A stretch of 64,000 bases of DNA from Bog-473 sp963791455 (GCA_963791455.1 CAWBSM010000001.1:248001-312000); one strand, 5' to 3'. Positions 44,470 to 53,105 are shown, counted from the stretch's first letter. Translations and numbers: made by a program. The notes: a model not told the origin generated them from the sequence alone.

Positions 44470-46305
44470 TCAAGGTGACGAACCGCTCGTCGAGAGAGCA
44501 CCACCTCCTCCGAGTCGTAGACCCGTGGCCTGCGGTGCTGGAGCCGAGGTCACGCTGCTCGTGGGAATGCCGGTCGCGTCGGCAGGAAACTGCAACTTCA
44601 TTCCGGGATAGATCAGGTTGGGGTCGACCAGCGTATGGCCGTCGACCTGGGCAATCCCCCTGTTCAGCGAGAACAGCTCCCGGTAACGGAGGGGGTTTCC
44701 CAGATACCGGGCGGCGAGACCCCAGAGGGTGTCGCCGGGCCGCACTACATAGACGGGGGTTGCGGTGAGCTGAGCCGACGGCGGTGCCTGCACGACCGGG
44801 GTCGGCGAAGCAGCAGTGGCGTGAGGTGGCGGGGCCGATCGGGTGCTCGACGACGTCGGCGCCGCGGTCTCAGCGACGGCGGGTGATCTGGGCTGGGGCA
44901 TGAGATGCGACACCAGCGCCTGTCCTTGGACGAATACCGCTCCAGCCAGCAAGACGACGAGCGCGGCGGTGAGTATCCGATGGGTCGGCCACCACTTCCG
45001 TACCGCCCGGGCGAATCGCCGGAGCATCATGCCGAGGATGAGCAAGACGCCAACCGGAGCGATGGCGATGAAGACGAGGTCCACGAGGTCGTTGAGCCCG
45101 CCTGCGACGTTACCGTGGCCGAACGCAACGGCCATGCCCAGGACCTGGAGATGGGCGGCCGACCACTCCGAGGGGAACAGGACCGGGGCCAGAAGGGCGA
45201 TGGTCACAAGATTGAAGGCAAGGAAGACCACCGTCAGAGCCGCCCAAGCCCGGATCGCCACGCGCGCCCGCCGTTTCACGAGCGACAGTTGTGCCTCGAT
45301 CCTCGGGTCGTGCCGTCGGAACAAGCTGGCCAGCACCGGCCCCACGAAGGCGAACAGGTTGGGCACGCCGATGAGATCGCTCATGATGTAGTAGCCGTCG
45401 AGCCTGATGAACGGCAGGAACTGGTAGAGCGCCGCCGCCTGGGAAAGCACGATGAAGACGAGCAGCGGGCTGAACCTGGTCGGGACGTACGTCCCGGCAG
45501 CGACCACGATGAGGACAGCGTTGAAGTAGACCCCCCCCAAGTCACTGCGCAGGCGGCCGCGTCGGTTCAACCGGTAGGAGTCGGTGAGGTCGGTGTAGAA
45601 GGCGGGAAACGCGAGGTAGATGCCGACGCCCATGACTCCGGGCGACGCGCCGCCATACCTCGTCCCGGCTGCGTGACCGAGCTCGTGGAAGAAGCCCGAG
45701 AAGAGGACCAGGCCCGTCACCAACAAGAACAGGGCGGGATGGAAAGGGAGCTGCCGGGCGCCCTGGATGACAGCGTGAGGATGTGTCCCGAACAGCCAGA
45801 TGTCGGTGGCGAGCAAGCTACCCAAGACGAGCAGCACGACCGGTGGCCAGAACAGGGGCTGCAGGGCCGCGGTGACCGTCCGATGAAAGCGGGCGGGGAT
45901 GACCTTGGTTCGATAGCGCAGGGCGAGCAGGGGCATCGAACGGGAGAGAGCCCCGTCTCCAACCTCAGCCGAGGAAGCCAGCAGCCCGAGGGGCTTGAGC
46001 CTGTTCTCGACCAGGTAGCTGATGTCGCGGGCAACCACGGGTCGACCGAGCTCGTCACTCGCTTGCACCGCCACGCCCTCGAGGTTCCGTTTGCCGTTGA
46101 CCAGGCGCAGCACCAGGTAGAGCAAGTGGGACAGGTGGATGACCTGGCCGTCGCCGCGACGGACCAGGTAGTGAAGCTGTTGGTAAGCCGACCCCTCGTA
46201 CTGGCCCAACAGCTCGGTGCCCTCGGCCAATCGCAGAGGGCTGCTCATCACTGCCGCAGAAGCCGCGGCCTTGACATCCGTTGACCGTGGCGCAACGAGG
46301 GTCAT
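44470..46305 (-). CDS. M50-like membrane zinc metalloprotease with PqqD-like N-terminus and LysM domain
   Basis: 611 residues; AAGGAG lies 7 nt before the ATG. Residues about 25-105 resemble PqqD/winged-helix peptide-binding domains (YQQLHYLVRRGDGQVIHLSHLLYLVL). Membrane helices follow with the zinc-binding FHELGHAAG (first His about residue 207) and the second M50 motif FIRLDGYYIMSD, as in YydH-like peptide zinc metalloproteases. The C-terminus has a Pro/Ser/Thr linker and a LysM domain (YVVRPGDTLWGLAARYLGNP ... LIYPGMKLQFP) that would bind peptidoglycan. A gene for a small Gly/Asn-rich peptide lies 76 nt upstream, so processing or export of that peptide is a good working hypothesis. Confidence 0.85.
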   Translation of the reverse strand: MTLVAPRSTDVKAAASAAVMSSPLRLAEGTELLGQYEGSAYQQLHYLVRRGDGQVIHLSHLLYLVLRLVNGKRNLEGVAVQASDELGRPVVARDISYLVENRLKPLGLLASSAEVGDGALSRSMPLLALRYRTKVIPARFHRTVTAALQPLFWPPVVLLVLGSLLATDIWLFGTHPHAVIQGARQLPFHPALFLLVTGLVLFSGFFHELGHAAGTRYGGASPGVMGVGIYLAFPAFYTDLTDSYRLNRRGRLRSDLGGVYFNAVLIVVAAGTYVPTRFSPLLVFIVLSQAAALYQFLPFIRLDGYYIMSDLIGVPNLFAFVGPVLASLFRRHDPRIEAQLSLVKRRARVAIRAWAALTVVFLAFNLVTIALLAPVLFPSEWSAAHLQVLGMAVAFGHGNVAGGLNDLVDLVFIAIAPVGVLLILGMMLRRFARAVRKWWPTHRILTAALVVLLAGAVFVQGQALVSHLMPQPRSPAVAETAAPTSSSTRSAPPPHATAASPTPVVQAPPSAQLTATPVYVVRPGDTLWGLAARYLGNPLRYRELFSLNRGIAQVDGHTLVDPNLIYPGMKLQFPADATGIPTSSVTSAPAPQATGLRLGGGGALSTSGSSP

Positions 46306-46326
46306 GCGAAACTCCTTGCTACGAGT

Positions 46327-46356
46327 GAGGGGGGTGACCCGAAGATCACCCCCCTC
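46327..46356 (-). terminator. Intercistronic hairpin (attenuator-like)
   Basis: GAGGGGGGTGA pairs perfectly with TCACCCCCCTC (11 bp, 8-nt loop) between the small peptide gene and the metalloprotease gene. There is no U-run, but such a strong stem would favour higher expression or stability of the peptide message than of the downstream enzyme, a usual pattern in precursor-peptide operons. Confidence 0.6.
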
Positions 46357-46381
46357 AGCTCCTGGCTTTGACGAGGACCCT

Positions 46382-46606
46382 TTACTGGAAGATCCCAGTC
46401 AGGTTGCCGTCGCCGTTGAAGTTGCCGTTCAGCGCCGACACGTTGACCAGGCCTTCCTGGTAGGTGTTGCCGTCGCCATTGCCGTTGTTCACCGACGCGT
46501 GATTCCCTGCAGCACCGGCGCGGCAGGCCCACATGACCTCACGCGCAGGCAGGTACTCGGCGTGCTCACTTTCGAGCTCGGCGAGGGAAAGTCCAGTTGC
46601 TTCCAT
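46382..46606 (-). CDS. Small precursor-like peptide, Gly/Asn-rich
   Basis: 74 residues; the ATG has AAAGGAG 6 nt upstream, so translation is well supported. The N-terminal 30 residues form an acidic helix (LSLAELESEHAEYLPAREVM) like a leader peptide; residues 38-74 are Gly/Asn-rich (NNGNGDGNTYQEG, NGNFNGDGNL) with one Cys (MWACRAG) at the junction. There is no classical signal peptide. Position directly before a PqqD-like/M50 metalloprotease gene suggests a ribosomally made, processed peptide. This is inference; no modifying enzyme other than the protease is visible nearby. Confidence 0.7.
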   Translation of the reverse strand: MEATGLSLAELESEHAEYLPAREVMWACRAGAAGNHASVNNGNGDGNTYQEGLVNVSALNGNFNGDGNLTGIFQ

Positions 46607-47229
46607 GGTTTTCTCCTTTTGCTAGTTCTGAGGCTTGTTCCTCAGAGTGACGAGCCCCGTTTTCGGTTTAAATCGGTGACTCCAAGCGAACCTTTACCGA
46701 TTATTCGAGAGATGTAAACCCCATTTCTTTAGAAATTTCTATGCCCCTTTTATGGGCGCGACAAAGCGCGGGCCGTTGGGCCGATCCCAACGCCATCGTC
46801 TTCAAAAAGAGGATGTGATCAGCGAGTTTCTAGGAGCGATCTCCCAATGGAATGGCGAACGAAAGGGTGCACAACCCAGCAAAGGCCGCAATAAGTCCAT
46901 TGTCAGCTGACAGTTGACGTCCCTATATAAGGCCCGATATCTCTGGACATATATCTGAAAAGAGACGGTCGGGTCAGCCAGGATCGGGCCGTTGACGTTG
47001 ATCCCGAACATCGCCCGCTTCTGGGGCGGCGCCCATTTGTCAGCGTTGTCAGAGGCCGTAAGGCGGACTCAAAGCCGAGCCGCGGGCGGAGAGTCAGAAC
47101 CGGCGCGCAGCCGGACCGGTCAGTGAGAAGGGATCCTGGTCACCCTGCCAGCCCGCCTCTTCCGGAAATGGAGAAGTGTCGGTTGGCAAGATTGTCGGCC
47201 CTGGTCCTCGCCCCAGCCGATCAGGGGAG
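46607..47229. other. AT-richer intergenic region upstream of the small peptide gene
   Basis: These 623 nt contain no convincing gene. The part up to about 46950 is clearly richer in A and T than its surroundings, which suits a regulated promoter or a transferred segment. A perfect 7-bp hairpin TCTGAGG-CTTGTT-CCTCAGA lies at 46627-46646 in the probable 5' UTR of the peptide gene. A weak 69-codon minus-strand frame at 46802-47011 is not supported. Confidence 0.5.
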
Positions 47230-48690
47230 TTAGCCCGGGCGCTCGAGGATCGCCAGGAATCCGCTCGGCAGCGAACCCGCCAGGTCAAGCCGCGACAGCT
47301 TGCGACGCAGTGCCTCCAGCAGGCACGCGGCGGGGATCACGCCGAAGACGAGGACCCAGGTTGAGCCGGTCGACCCATCAGACGATGGGGACGGAGATGA
47401 CGATGACCCCGTTGGGATTGGAGATAACGGGAGACGACCTCGCGGGGCGCTGGGCGTCTGGCCGCCCGCGGCCGACCGCAGAGCCGGAGAAGCGGCTGCC
47501 ATCCGAAGTTCTTCTCTACGAGCGCCTCGGTCGCCCAACCTCGTCGACGCTGCGGGGGTGGCACTCGCCGTCCCTGCAGGGATGATCGGTGAAGGAAGTG
47601 AAACGGTATTCCGGACGGGAGTGGTGAAGTCGGTCACTGGAGCCACCGGCGGGCTCACCGTGTTGGTCACCGGGGCCTCAAGCGGGCTCACCGTCTTGGT
47701 CACAGGGGCGAGGACCGCGGCGCCGAGTTTGGTCACCGGGGCGACCAGCGGGCCCACCGTGTTGGTCACCGGGGCGACCAGCGGGCCCACCGTGTTGGTC
47801 ACCGGGGCGACCAGCGGGCCCACCGTGTTGGTCACCGGGGCGACCAGCGGGCCCACCGTGTTGGTCACCGGGGCGACCAGCGGGCCCACCGTGTTGGTCA
47901 CCGGGGCGACCAGCGGGCCCACCGTGTTGGTCACCGGGGCGACCAGCGGGCCCACCGTGTTGGTCACCGGGGCGACCAGCGGGCCCACCGTGTTGGTCAC
48001 CGGGGCGACCAGCGGGCCCACCGTGTTGGTCACCGGGGCGACCAGCGGGCCCACCGTGTTGGTCACCGGGGCGACCAGCGGGCCCACCGTGTTGGTCACC
48101 GGGGCGACCAGCGGGCCCACCGTGTTGGTCACCGGGGCGACCAGCGGGCCAATCGTTTGGGCCGCGACGGGTTCTATGGTCCCGAGGGTCTTGGAGGTCG
48201 CACTGGTTGCGGTGCCGGCCACTTGGATCACGCTGCCGACCGTCATCGTTGTTGCCGTCGCAGGAGGCGAGGTGGGCGGGACAGCCACAGGGGCCACAAT
48301 GGCCGCCTTCGGTACCACCAATGCCGACGTGGCGGTCTGCGTCGTCCTCGACACCGCCTCAATCGGTGGTGCGGCGGGCGTCTCCGGGGGAGTGGCGACC
48401 GACACTGGAGTGGATGGGCTCACAGTGCCCTTCGTCGATGGCGCGGAGCCGATCGCTGGAACTCCCTCGCTCGATGAAGCACCTGGATCCAACGTCGAAC
48501 TGACGAGACCGCCTACCCCGGTCGGCAGAACGGGGGATGTGTCGACCCCCAGAGCCGATGCCCTGCCCGATCCGAGGAGCAAGACCAATGCCATAGCGAC
48601 GAGAACCCCGAATGCGAGCAATGCAAGCGCGCGCAGTAAACGCGAGCATTGCTCGATCGCGCATCCGTCTTGGGTTCCGTGTGCATTCAT
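47230..48690 (-). CDS. Secreted protein with thirteen 11-residue repeats and C-terminal membrane helix
   Basis: 486 residues. An N-terminal signal or anchor helix (LLRALALLAFGVLVAMALVLLLG) is followed by a Pro/Ser/Thr/Ala region, then thirteen tandem copies of TVGPLVAPVTN, a few diverged copies (TVSPLEAPVTN, TVSPPVAPVTD), a basic/Ser-Pro linker and a C-terminal helix (WVLVFGVIPAACLLEAL) with a basic tail (RRKLSR). The plus strand is also open across the repeats, but the minus frame alone has a signal peptide and a C-terminal helix, so it is taken as real. The repeats look like an extended stalk; function unknown. Confidence 0.72.
   Translation of the reverse strand: MNAHGTQDGCAIEQCSRLLRALALLAFGVLVAMALVLLLGSGRASALGVDTSPVLPTGVGGLVSSTLDPGASSSEGVPAIGSAPSTKGTVSPSTPVSVATPPETPAAPPIEAVSRTTQTATSALVVPKAAIVAPVAVPPTSPPATATTMTVGSVIQVAGTATSATSKTLGTIEPVAAQTIGPLVAPVTNTVGPLVAPVTNTVGPLVAPVTNTVGPLVAPVTNTVGPLVAPVTNTVGPLVAPVTNTVGPLVAPVTNTVGPLVAPVTNTVGPLVAPVTNTVGPLVAPVTNTVGPLVAPVTNTVGPLVAPVTNTVGPLVAPVTKLGAAVLAPVTKTVSPLEAPVTNTVSPPVAPVTDFTTPVRNTVSLPSPIIPAGTASATPAASTRLGDRGARREELRMAAASPALRSAAGGQTPSAPRGRLPLSPIPTGSSSSPSPSSDGSTGSTWVLVFGVIPAACLLEALRRKLSRLDLAGSLPSGFLAILERPG
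47728..48156 (-). repeat. 13 x 33-bp tandem repeat (minisatellite)
   Basis: The interval is exactly 429 bp, thirteen units of 33 bp, almost all identical at the DNA level, including third positions. Such uniform coding repeats arise by recent slippage or unequal recombination, so unit number probably varies between strains and assemblies may collapse it. Confidence 0.92.
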
Positions 48691-48950
48691 CGAAACGCCA
48701 CCAAGCAGACTGTCCGGGGATTACCAATTCGGGTTCTTGAGAACCGGACATCGTCCAAGTATCGATGGTTCGTTCAGGACCGGACGCGCGTCGACTACCC
48801 CAACAGCGGTCACCAAAACCAGTCCAATTGGCATGCGATTCGCCTATGGTCATTGCCATCGGGGTGTAGCCAGCAGTTCGGGCCGGCTTCTCGTCTCTCG
48901 AAAAACGAGGAAGACGCGACCCCTGCCTCGCGTCGAGGGCCGACGTCGCG

Positions 48951-49424
48951 TCAGCCGCTCAGCGCGAAGACCGGATGGCGGGCGGCCACGGCAGCCCACT
49001 CCTCGTCAGTGGAGTCGGGGTTCACGCCGTCGAAGAACATCCCCGTCTCGAACTTCCAGCGGCGGAGGTAGGCACGAAGGACGGGCACCCGGTCAGCTAC
49101 GGGGAGCTCGCTCGCCGTATAGAGCTGCCGGTGGCGACCGAGGATCAGGACGAGATGCCCACCGGCGTGGCGGACGTTGCGAACCCACTGCGTCTCGCCG
49201 CGCGGGGCGACCAGGTACTGCGTGCCGTCGATCGCCAGAAGGTTCACCGGGGTGTGGTGCAGCTCGCCGCTGTTCCGGCCCCGGTGCTCGAGGACACGGG
49301 AGCCCCAGACGCTGACACCCATGCGGGTCAAGCCACTGAGCACCCGGTTGAATACGTTGCGGGTGAACCAGTCGGGGCGCTTGTAGTGAGCGGCTGCGGG
49401 CTGCTCGGGGGTGGGGGTGCTCAT
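48951..49424 (-). CDS. Deazaflavin (F420)-dependent nitroreductase-family protein
   Basis: 157 residues from the internal ATG near 49424, preferred because AGGAG lies 6 nt upstream; the frame begins at 49454. The split-barrel pattern RGRNSGELHHTPVNLLAIDGTQYLVAPRGETQWVRNVRHAG and GHLVLILGRHRQLYTASEL matches the DUF385/Ddn family, which binds F420 through the KSG/RGR-type loop and reduces diverse substrates. It is divergent from a TetR-type regulator that probably controls it. Confidence 0.88.
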   Translation of the reverse strand: MSTPTPEQPAAAHYKRPDWFTRNVFNRVLSGLTRMGVSVWGSRVLEHRGRNSGELHHTPVNLLAIDGTQYLVAPRGETQWVRNVRHAGGHLVLILGRHRQLYTASELPVADRVPVLRAYLRRWKFETGMFFDGVNPDSTDEEWAAVAARHPVFALSG

Positions 49425-49471
49425 CGAAGGCTCCTGGGTGGTCGAGCTGGTCATGAACGTCGATCATAAAA

Positions 49472-49505
49472 GAGAACAATGTTCGTGTCAAGTACTTGTG
49501 TTCTC
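49472..49505. promoter_or_regulatory. Probable TetR operator
   Basis: GAACA-A-TGTTC (49474-49484) is a perfect palindrome, and GAGAACA (49472) also pairs with TGTTCTC (49499-49505). The site lies between the divergent reductase and TetR-family genes, in a locally AT-richer stretch, as expected for an autoregulated TetR-type repressor. Confidence 0.6.
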
Positions 49506-49530
49506 CACTCGCAGCAAGCAGACTGGTTCC

Positions 49531-50268
49531 ATGTCCCTGGCCCGCACCGCCCGAGAACGGGTCCGCGAGGAGATGACGGCGGAGATCCTGGCCGCCTCCC
49601 GCGCGCACCTGGCCCGAGAGGGCGCGGCCGCGCTGTCGCTGCGCTCTATCGCCCGGGATCTCGAGATGGCCCCTTCGGCCCTGTACCGCTATTTCGACGG
49701 TCGCGACGCGCTGCTCAGCGCACTCATCCTCGACTCCTACGAAGCCTTGGCGGCGGAGGCGGAGCGGGCCGCCAGCCAGGCGCGGGGGAGGGGTGGCGGC
49801 CGAAGTGACGCCGAACGGTGGCTGTTCGTGCCCCGGGCACTGCGCGCCTGGGCCGTGGCGCACCCGCACGAGTGGGGGCTGATCTTCGGGACTCCGGTGC
49901 CCGGCTACGAGGCCCCCGAGGACACCGTCGAGCCCTATGCCCGCGTGGCGGCGGCGCTGGCGCTTCCCGTGAGCGAGGCGAGCGAAGCAGGCCGGCTGAA
50001 AATGGACGACCGCCCGAGGCGGGTTTCGCCCGAGCTGCGTGAGGCGGTCGCGCCGGTCGCCGACGGGTTCTTCATCGGGATGCCCGTCGAGAAGGTCGTG
50101 CTCGCCTTGCAGGCCTGGACGACCATCGTCGGCATCATCAGCCTCGAGGTGTTCGGGCACTGGCGGAACACGGTCCTTGACCCGGGTCAGTTCTTCGAGG
50201 CCACCATGCGCCACCTTGCGGACACGATCGGCCTGGGCGACGCGCGGTCAGGCGTGCCGCGGGGCTGA
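49531..50268 (+). CDS. TetR-family transcriptional regulator
   Basis: 245 residues from ATG 49531. The N-terminal helix-turn-helix reads EILAASRAHLAREGAAALSLRSIARDLEMAPSALYRYFDGRDALLSALI, diagnostic for TetR. The ligand domain (RALRAWAVAHPHEWGLIFGTPVPGY) belongs to the TetR_C_13/WHG-type group. It is divergent from the deazaflavin-type reductase gene with palindromes between, so it likely regulates that gene and itself. Confidence 0.9.
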   Translation: MSLARTARERVREEMTAEILAASRAHLAREGAAALSLRSIARDLEMAPSALYRYFDGRDALLSALILDSYEALAAEAERAASQARGRGGGRSDAERWLFVPRALRAWAVAHPHEWGLIFGTPVPGYEAPEDTVEPYARVAAALALPVSEASEAGRLKMDDRPRRVSPELREAVAPVADGFFIGMPVEKVVLALQAWTTIVGIISLEVFGHWRNTVLDPGQFFEATMRHLADTIGLGDARSGVPRG

Positions 50269-50273
50269 GTCGT

Positions 50274-50549
50274 TCAGCGCAACCTGTCGCGCAGGGCCCG
50301 AGCGCGTGCGCTCAGTTCTGCGAGGTGATCCTCGGGCACCCACTCGGCCATGGTGCCGACAAGGTCCAACAGCAACGATGCCAATTCGGCCAGCTCTCGG
50401 CTGGGCTCCTCCACCTTGATCTGCGAGAACGGGAACGAGACGTTCACCCGGTTCGACGGTGCCACGACCTCGGGTGCGGCGCGGATCTTCCCGCGCCGCT
50501 GCCCGTTGGTCTCGGATGCGAAGGGGGCCTTCTCGGATGACTTCGGCAC
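50274..50549 (-). CDS. Small hypothetical protein
   Basis: 91 residues. A basic N-terminal half (KSSEKAPFASETNGQRRGK) is followed by NVSFPFSQIKVEEPSRELAELASLLLDLVGTMAEWVPEDHLAELSARARALRDRLR, an amphipathic helical C-terminus. No known motif. It ends 5 nt from the stop of the convergent TetR gene. Confidence 0.6.
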   Translation of the reverse strand: MPKSSEKAPFASETNGQRRGKIRAAPEVVAPSNRVNVSFPFSQIKVEEPSRELAELASLLLDLVGTMAEWVPEDHLAELSARARALRDRLR

Positions 50550-50653
50550 CCCACCATCCTGCCATCCTGGTCACGCCACCCTGACACGCGCCCGAATCGG
50601 ATCGTGCCGGCGACGAAACGGACCCGATCGGGGCGTCCGATCGGGCGGGTCGA

Positions 50654-50866
50654 TTAGCCCAGAACGGGCAGCTTCAGCTCGACCCCCGCGTTGGCGAGGA
50701 AGACCAGTTTGTGCTCGAGGGCGACCTGCCAATCGACCATGTCCTTGTCGAACTGGGTGCGGTCACCGTCCTCGCACGCATGCTCGAGCTCGTCGAACGC
50801 CAAGTCTTCGGCGTCCAGCAGGGCCCGGTACCTCGAAAGGAAGTGGTCGTCGATCGGCTGATGCAC
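50654..50866 (-). CDS. Small acidic hypothetical protein
   Basis: 70 residues, helical and acidic (HFLSRYRALLDAEDLAFDELEHACEDGDRTQFDKD) with a short hydrophobic C-terminus (GVELKLPVLG). The coding pattern looks genuine. No domain was recognised. Confidence 0.55.
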   Translation of the reverse strand: MHQPIDDHFLSRYRALLDAEDLAFDELEHACEDGDRTQFDKDMVDWQVALEHKLVFLANAGVELKLPVLG

Positions 50867-50964
50867 GTCGTCCCTCCTACTTCGGCCCGACCTTTGCGAG
50901 CCGGTACCGCAACGATACTTCCGTCACGCGTTGTTCGCCCAGGGGTTCCTTCGCACCCAGGTTC

Positions 50965-51783
50965 CTACCAGTTCCGGCGCAGCCGGTGGTAGGCCCGCGG
51001 CATGGCAAACCGGAACACCATGGCGGCGTCGATGAGCCCGGAGGCGCTGATCTCGAGCGCGGGGCCCCCGGACTGCGCCAGGATCCGGCGGGAGACCGAG
51101 GGCACGCTGCGGGTCGTCATCCGGGGAGGCCGGCGCAGACCGCGGTCGAGTGCGCCGAGTCCGAGGGCGGTGGCCATGAAGGCCGGGTAGACGACGTGGA
51201 CCTGCACCCCCCTTGGGGCCAGCCGGAACGAGACGGACTCGGTGAAGGCGGACAGGGCCGCCTTCGACGATGGGTAGGCGCCCGGGCCGGGGGAGGGGAG
51301 GCGACCGCCGTCGGAGGAGACGTTGACGATCGTGCCACGCCCACGCTCGAGCATGGCCGGAATGACGGCCAGGCTGGCGGCCACCGGGGCAAAGAAGTTG
51401 ACGTCGAAGATGCGCCGGAAGTCCTCTTCGGCGATGTCGACGAGGCGGACACCCGGGTCCTGGGCGGCGTTGTTGACGAGCAGGTCGATCGGGCCTTGGG
51501 TGGCGTCCACCTGCCGGAGCGCACGCCGCAGCGCCGCCGTGTCGGACACGTCGCAGGTGATCGTGGCCGACGCCGGCGTGTGGGCGCGCAGCTCGGCGGC
51601 GAGGGCGTCGAGGCGCTCGGTGCTGCGGGCCAATCCGACGACCGTCGCGCCGGCTCGGGCCAGGTCACGGCACAGTTGGGCGCCCAGACCGGCCGAGGCT
51701 CCCGTGACGACGCAGACCTGGCCGCAATAGCGCCCGCCGAAGTCGGGAGGGCGCGCCGATGCTGAGAAGCGGGTCCGGGCCAC
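50965..51783 (-). CDS. Short-chain dehydrogenase/reductase
   Basis: 272 residues. Cofactor loop TGASAGLGAQL, NNAAQDPGV, catalytic Ser in IVNVSSDGG and YPSSK (Tyr and Lys) define a classical SDR. RSTERLD after beta strand 2 suggests NADP. The C-terminus is basic (AMPRAYHRLRRNW). It follows the SCP2-like gene by 9 nt, so the pair may act on a lipid or sterol-like substrate; this is inference from the partner. Confidence 0.9.
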   Translation of the reverse strand: MARTRFSASARPPDFGGRYCGQVCVVTGASAGLGAQLCRDLARAGATVVGLARSTERLDALAAELRAHTPASATITCDVSDTAALRRALRQVDATQGPIDLLVNNAAQDPGVRLVDIAEEDFRRIFDVNFFAPVAASLAVIPAMLERGRGTIVNVSSDGGRLPSPGPGAYPSSKAALSAFTESVSFRLAPRGVQVHVVYPAFMATALGLGALDRGLRRPPRMTTRSVPSVSRRILAQSGGPALEISASGLIDAAMVFRFAMPRAYHRLRRNW

Positions 51784-51792
51784 GTGGTGCGA

Positions 51793-52290
51793 TCAGGTCG
51801 GGTCGCTCGGCTCGGCCGGGTCCGTCAGGCCCTCCAGGTCGGTCCCGAGCCGGGCCGCCGCCGCGGCCAGCACGTCCTGGCCGGCGACGAGCGCCGCCAG
51901 GTCGCCCCGGACGCGCACCCGTCCCGCGGCCAGCGCGTCGGCCGGGTCGAGCTCGCCGCGCGCCATGGCCACCGCGTCGGCGTAGCCGAGGACAATCGTG
52001 GCCGTGCCGGTCAGCTCGCCGGTGGGGTCGAGGGCCAGACGGGCCGTGCCGTCGGCCACGCTCAACACGACGCGTGCCTCCGCGGTCGCCGCTACCGCCC
52101 CGGTCCCCGCGGAGGTGGTTTCGGCGGCGGCTGCTGTGGGGACACCGGTCACGACCTGCACCACGCTGAACGTGCCGTCGGCGGCGGCGAGCGATCCCTC
52201 ACCGGCCGCGGCGACCACGTCGGACAGGTCGAGCGTCCGCAGCGCGGCGTCGAAGGACCCCACCCATTCAGGAGAGAGGTAGCGAGCCAT
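51793..52290 (-). CDS. SCP2 sterol-transfer-like protein
   Basis: 165 residues from ATG 52290 (MARYLSPEWVGSFDAAL). The pattern ARVVLSVADGTARLAL, TGTATIVLGYADAVAMARGELDPADALAAGRVRVRGDLAALVAG is that of the SCP2 lipid-binding fold as found in actinobacterial single-domain proteins. It lies between sdhB and the SDR on the same strand; 35 nt separate it from sdhB, so read-through from the sdh operon is possible. Confidence 0.82.
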   Translation of the reverse strand: MARYLSPEWVGSFDAALRTLDLSDVVAAAGEGSLAAADGTFSVVQVVTGVPTAAAAETTSAGTGAVAATAEARVVLSVADGTARLALDPTGELTGTATIVLGYADAVAMARGELDPADALAAGRVRVRGDLAALVAGQDVLAAAAARLGTDLEGLTDPAEPSDPT

Positions 52291-52325
52291 GGCGAGGCGA
52301 AGACTAGGCGCGCCGCCGGCTCCGC

Positions 52326-53105
52326 TCAGCCGGCGGCAGCCTCCTCGGCGGTCTTCTTCGAGCGTCCGAGGATCTTGCGTCCGAGCCAGGCGACGGGGTC
52401 GTAGCGTGCGTCGACGACCCGCTCCTTCATCGGGATGATGCCGTTGTCGGTGATCTTGATGTGCTCGGGGCAGACCTCCGTGCAGCACTTGGTGATGTTG
52501 CACAGACCGAGCCCCTCGTCGTGGGCCAGCTCGCGCCGGTCGTTGACATCGAGCGGGTGCATCTCGAGCTCGGCGAAGCGGATGAAGAAACGAGGCCCGG
52601 CGTAACGGGGCTTGTTGTCCTCGTGGTCACGGATGACGTGGCAGATGTCCTGGCACATGAAGCACTCGATGCACTTGCGGAATTCCTGGCCGCGCTCGAC
52701 GTCGACCTGCATCATTCGGTAACCGCCCGCGGGCTCTGGGCCGGGCTCGAATGGCGGGATTGTCTTGGCCACTTCATAGTTGAACGAAACGTCGGTTACC
52801 AGGTCTCGCACGATGGGGAACGTCTTCATCGGCGCCACCGTCACGGGTTCGCCCTCGGGCAGCGTGTCCATGCGCGTCATGCACATGAGGCGCGGCAGCC
52901 CGTTGATCTCGGCCGAGCACGACCCGCACTTGCCGGCCTTGCAGTTCCAGCGGCAGGCCAGGTCCGGCGCATCGGAGGCCTGGATGCGGTGGATGACGTC
53001 CAGCACGACCTCGCCCTCGACGGCCGGCATCACGTAGTCGACGAACTCGCCGCCCTCGTCGTCGCCCCGCCAGACCCGCATGGTGATCTTCTCGGCGTCG
53101 GCCAT
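52326..53105 (-). CDS. sdhB: Succinate dehydrogenase iron-sulfur subunit SdhB
   Basis: 259 residues; ATG 53105 lies 2 nt after the sdhA stop. Three cluster sites are visible: [2Fe-2S] CRWNCKAGKCGSC plus a fourth Cys in RLMC, [4Fe-4S] CIECFMCQDIC, and the [3Fe-4S]/[4Fe-4S] set CNITKCCTEVCPE. It passes electrons from SdhA to the membrane subunit. Order sdhC-sdhA-sdhB matches the mycobacterial Sdh1-type operon. Confidence 0.95.
   Translation of the reverse strand: MADAEKITMRVWRGDDEGGEFVDYVMPAVEGEVVLDVIHRIQASDAPDLACRWNCKAGKCGSCSAEINGLPRLMCMTRMDTLPEGEPVTVAPMKTFPIVRDLVTDVSFNYEVAKTIPPFEPGPEPAGGYRMMQVDVERGQEFRKCIECFMCQDICHVIRDHEDNKPRYAGPRFFIRFAELEMHPLDVNDRRELAHDEGLGLCNITKCCTEVCPEHIKITDNGIIPMKERVVDARYDPVAWLGRKILGRSKKTAEEAAAG

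Noticed and set aside
46802..47011. 69-codon minus-strand frame upstream of the small peptide
   Set aside because: Weak coding pattern, no ribosome-binding site and no family resemblance; treated as intergenic.
47728..48156. CRISPR array
   Set aside because: Units are contiguous 33-bp repeats without unique spacers and encode a regular peptide repeat in frame.
47300..49315. Long plus-strand open frame of 671 codons across the 33-bp repeats
   Set aside because: It is the antisense of the repeat gene. GC-rich repeats stay open in several frames, and only the minus frame has a signal peptide and C-terminal helix.
50274..50866. Toxin-antitoxin pair made of the two small minus-strand genes
   Set aside because: They are about 100 nt apart, have no recognisable TA motifs and no operator-like repeats between or before them.
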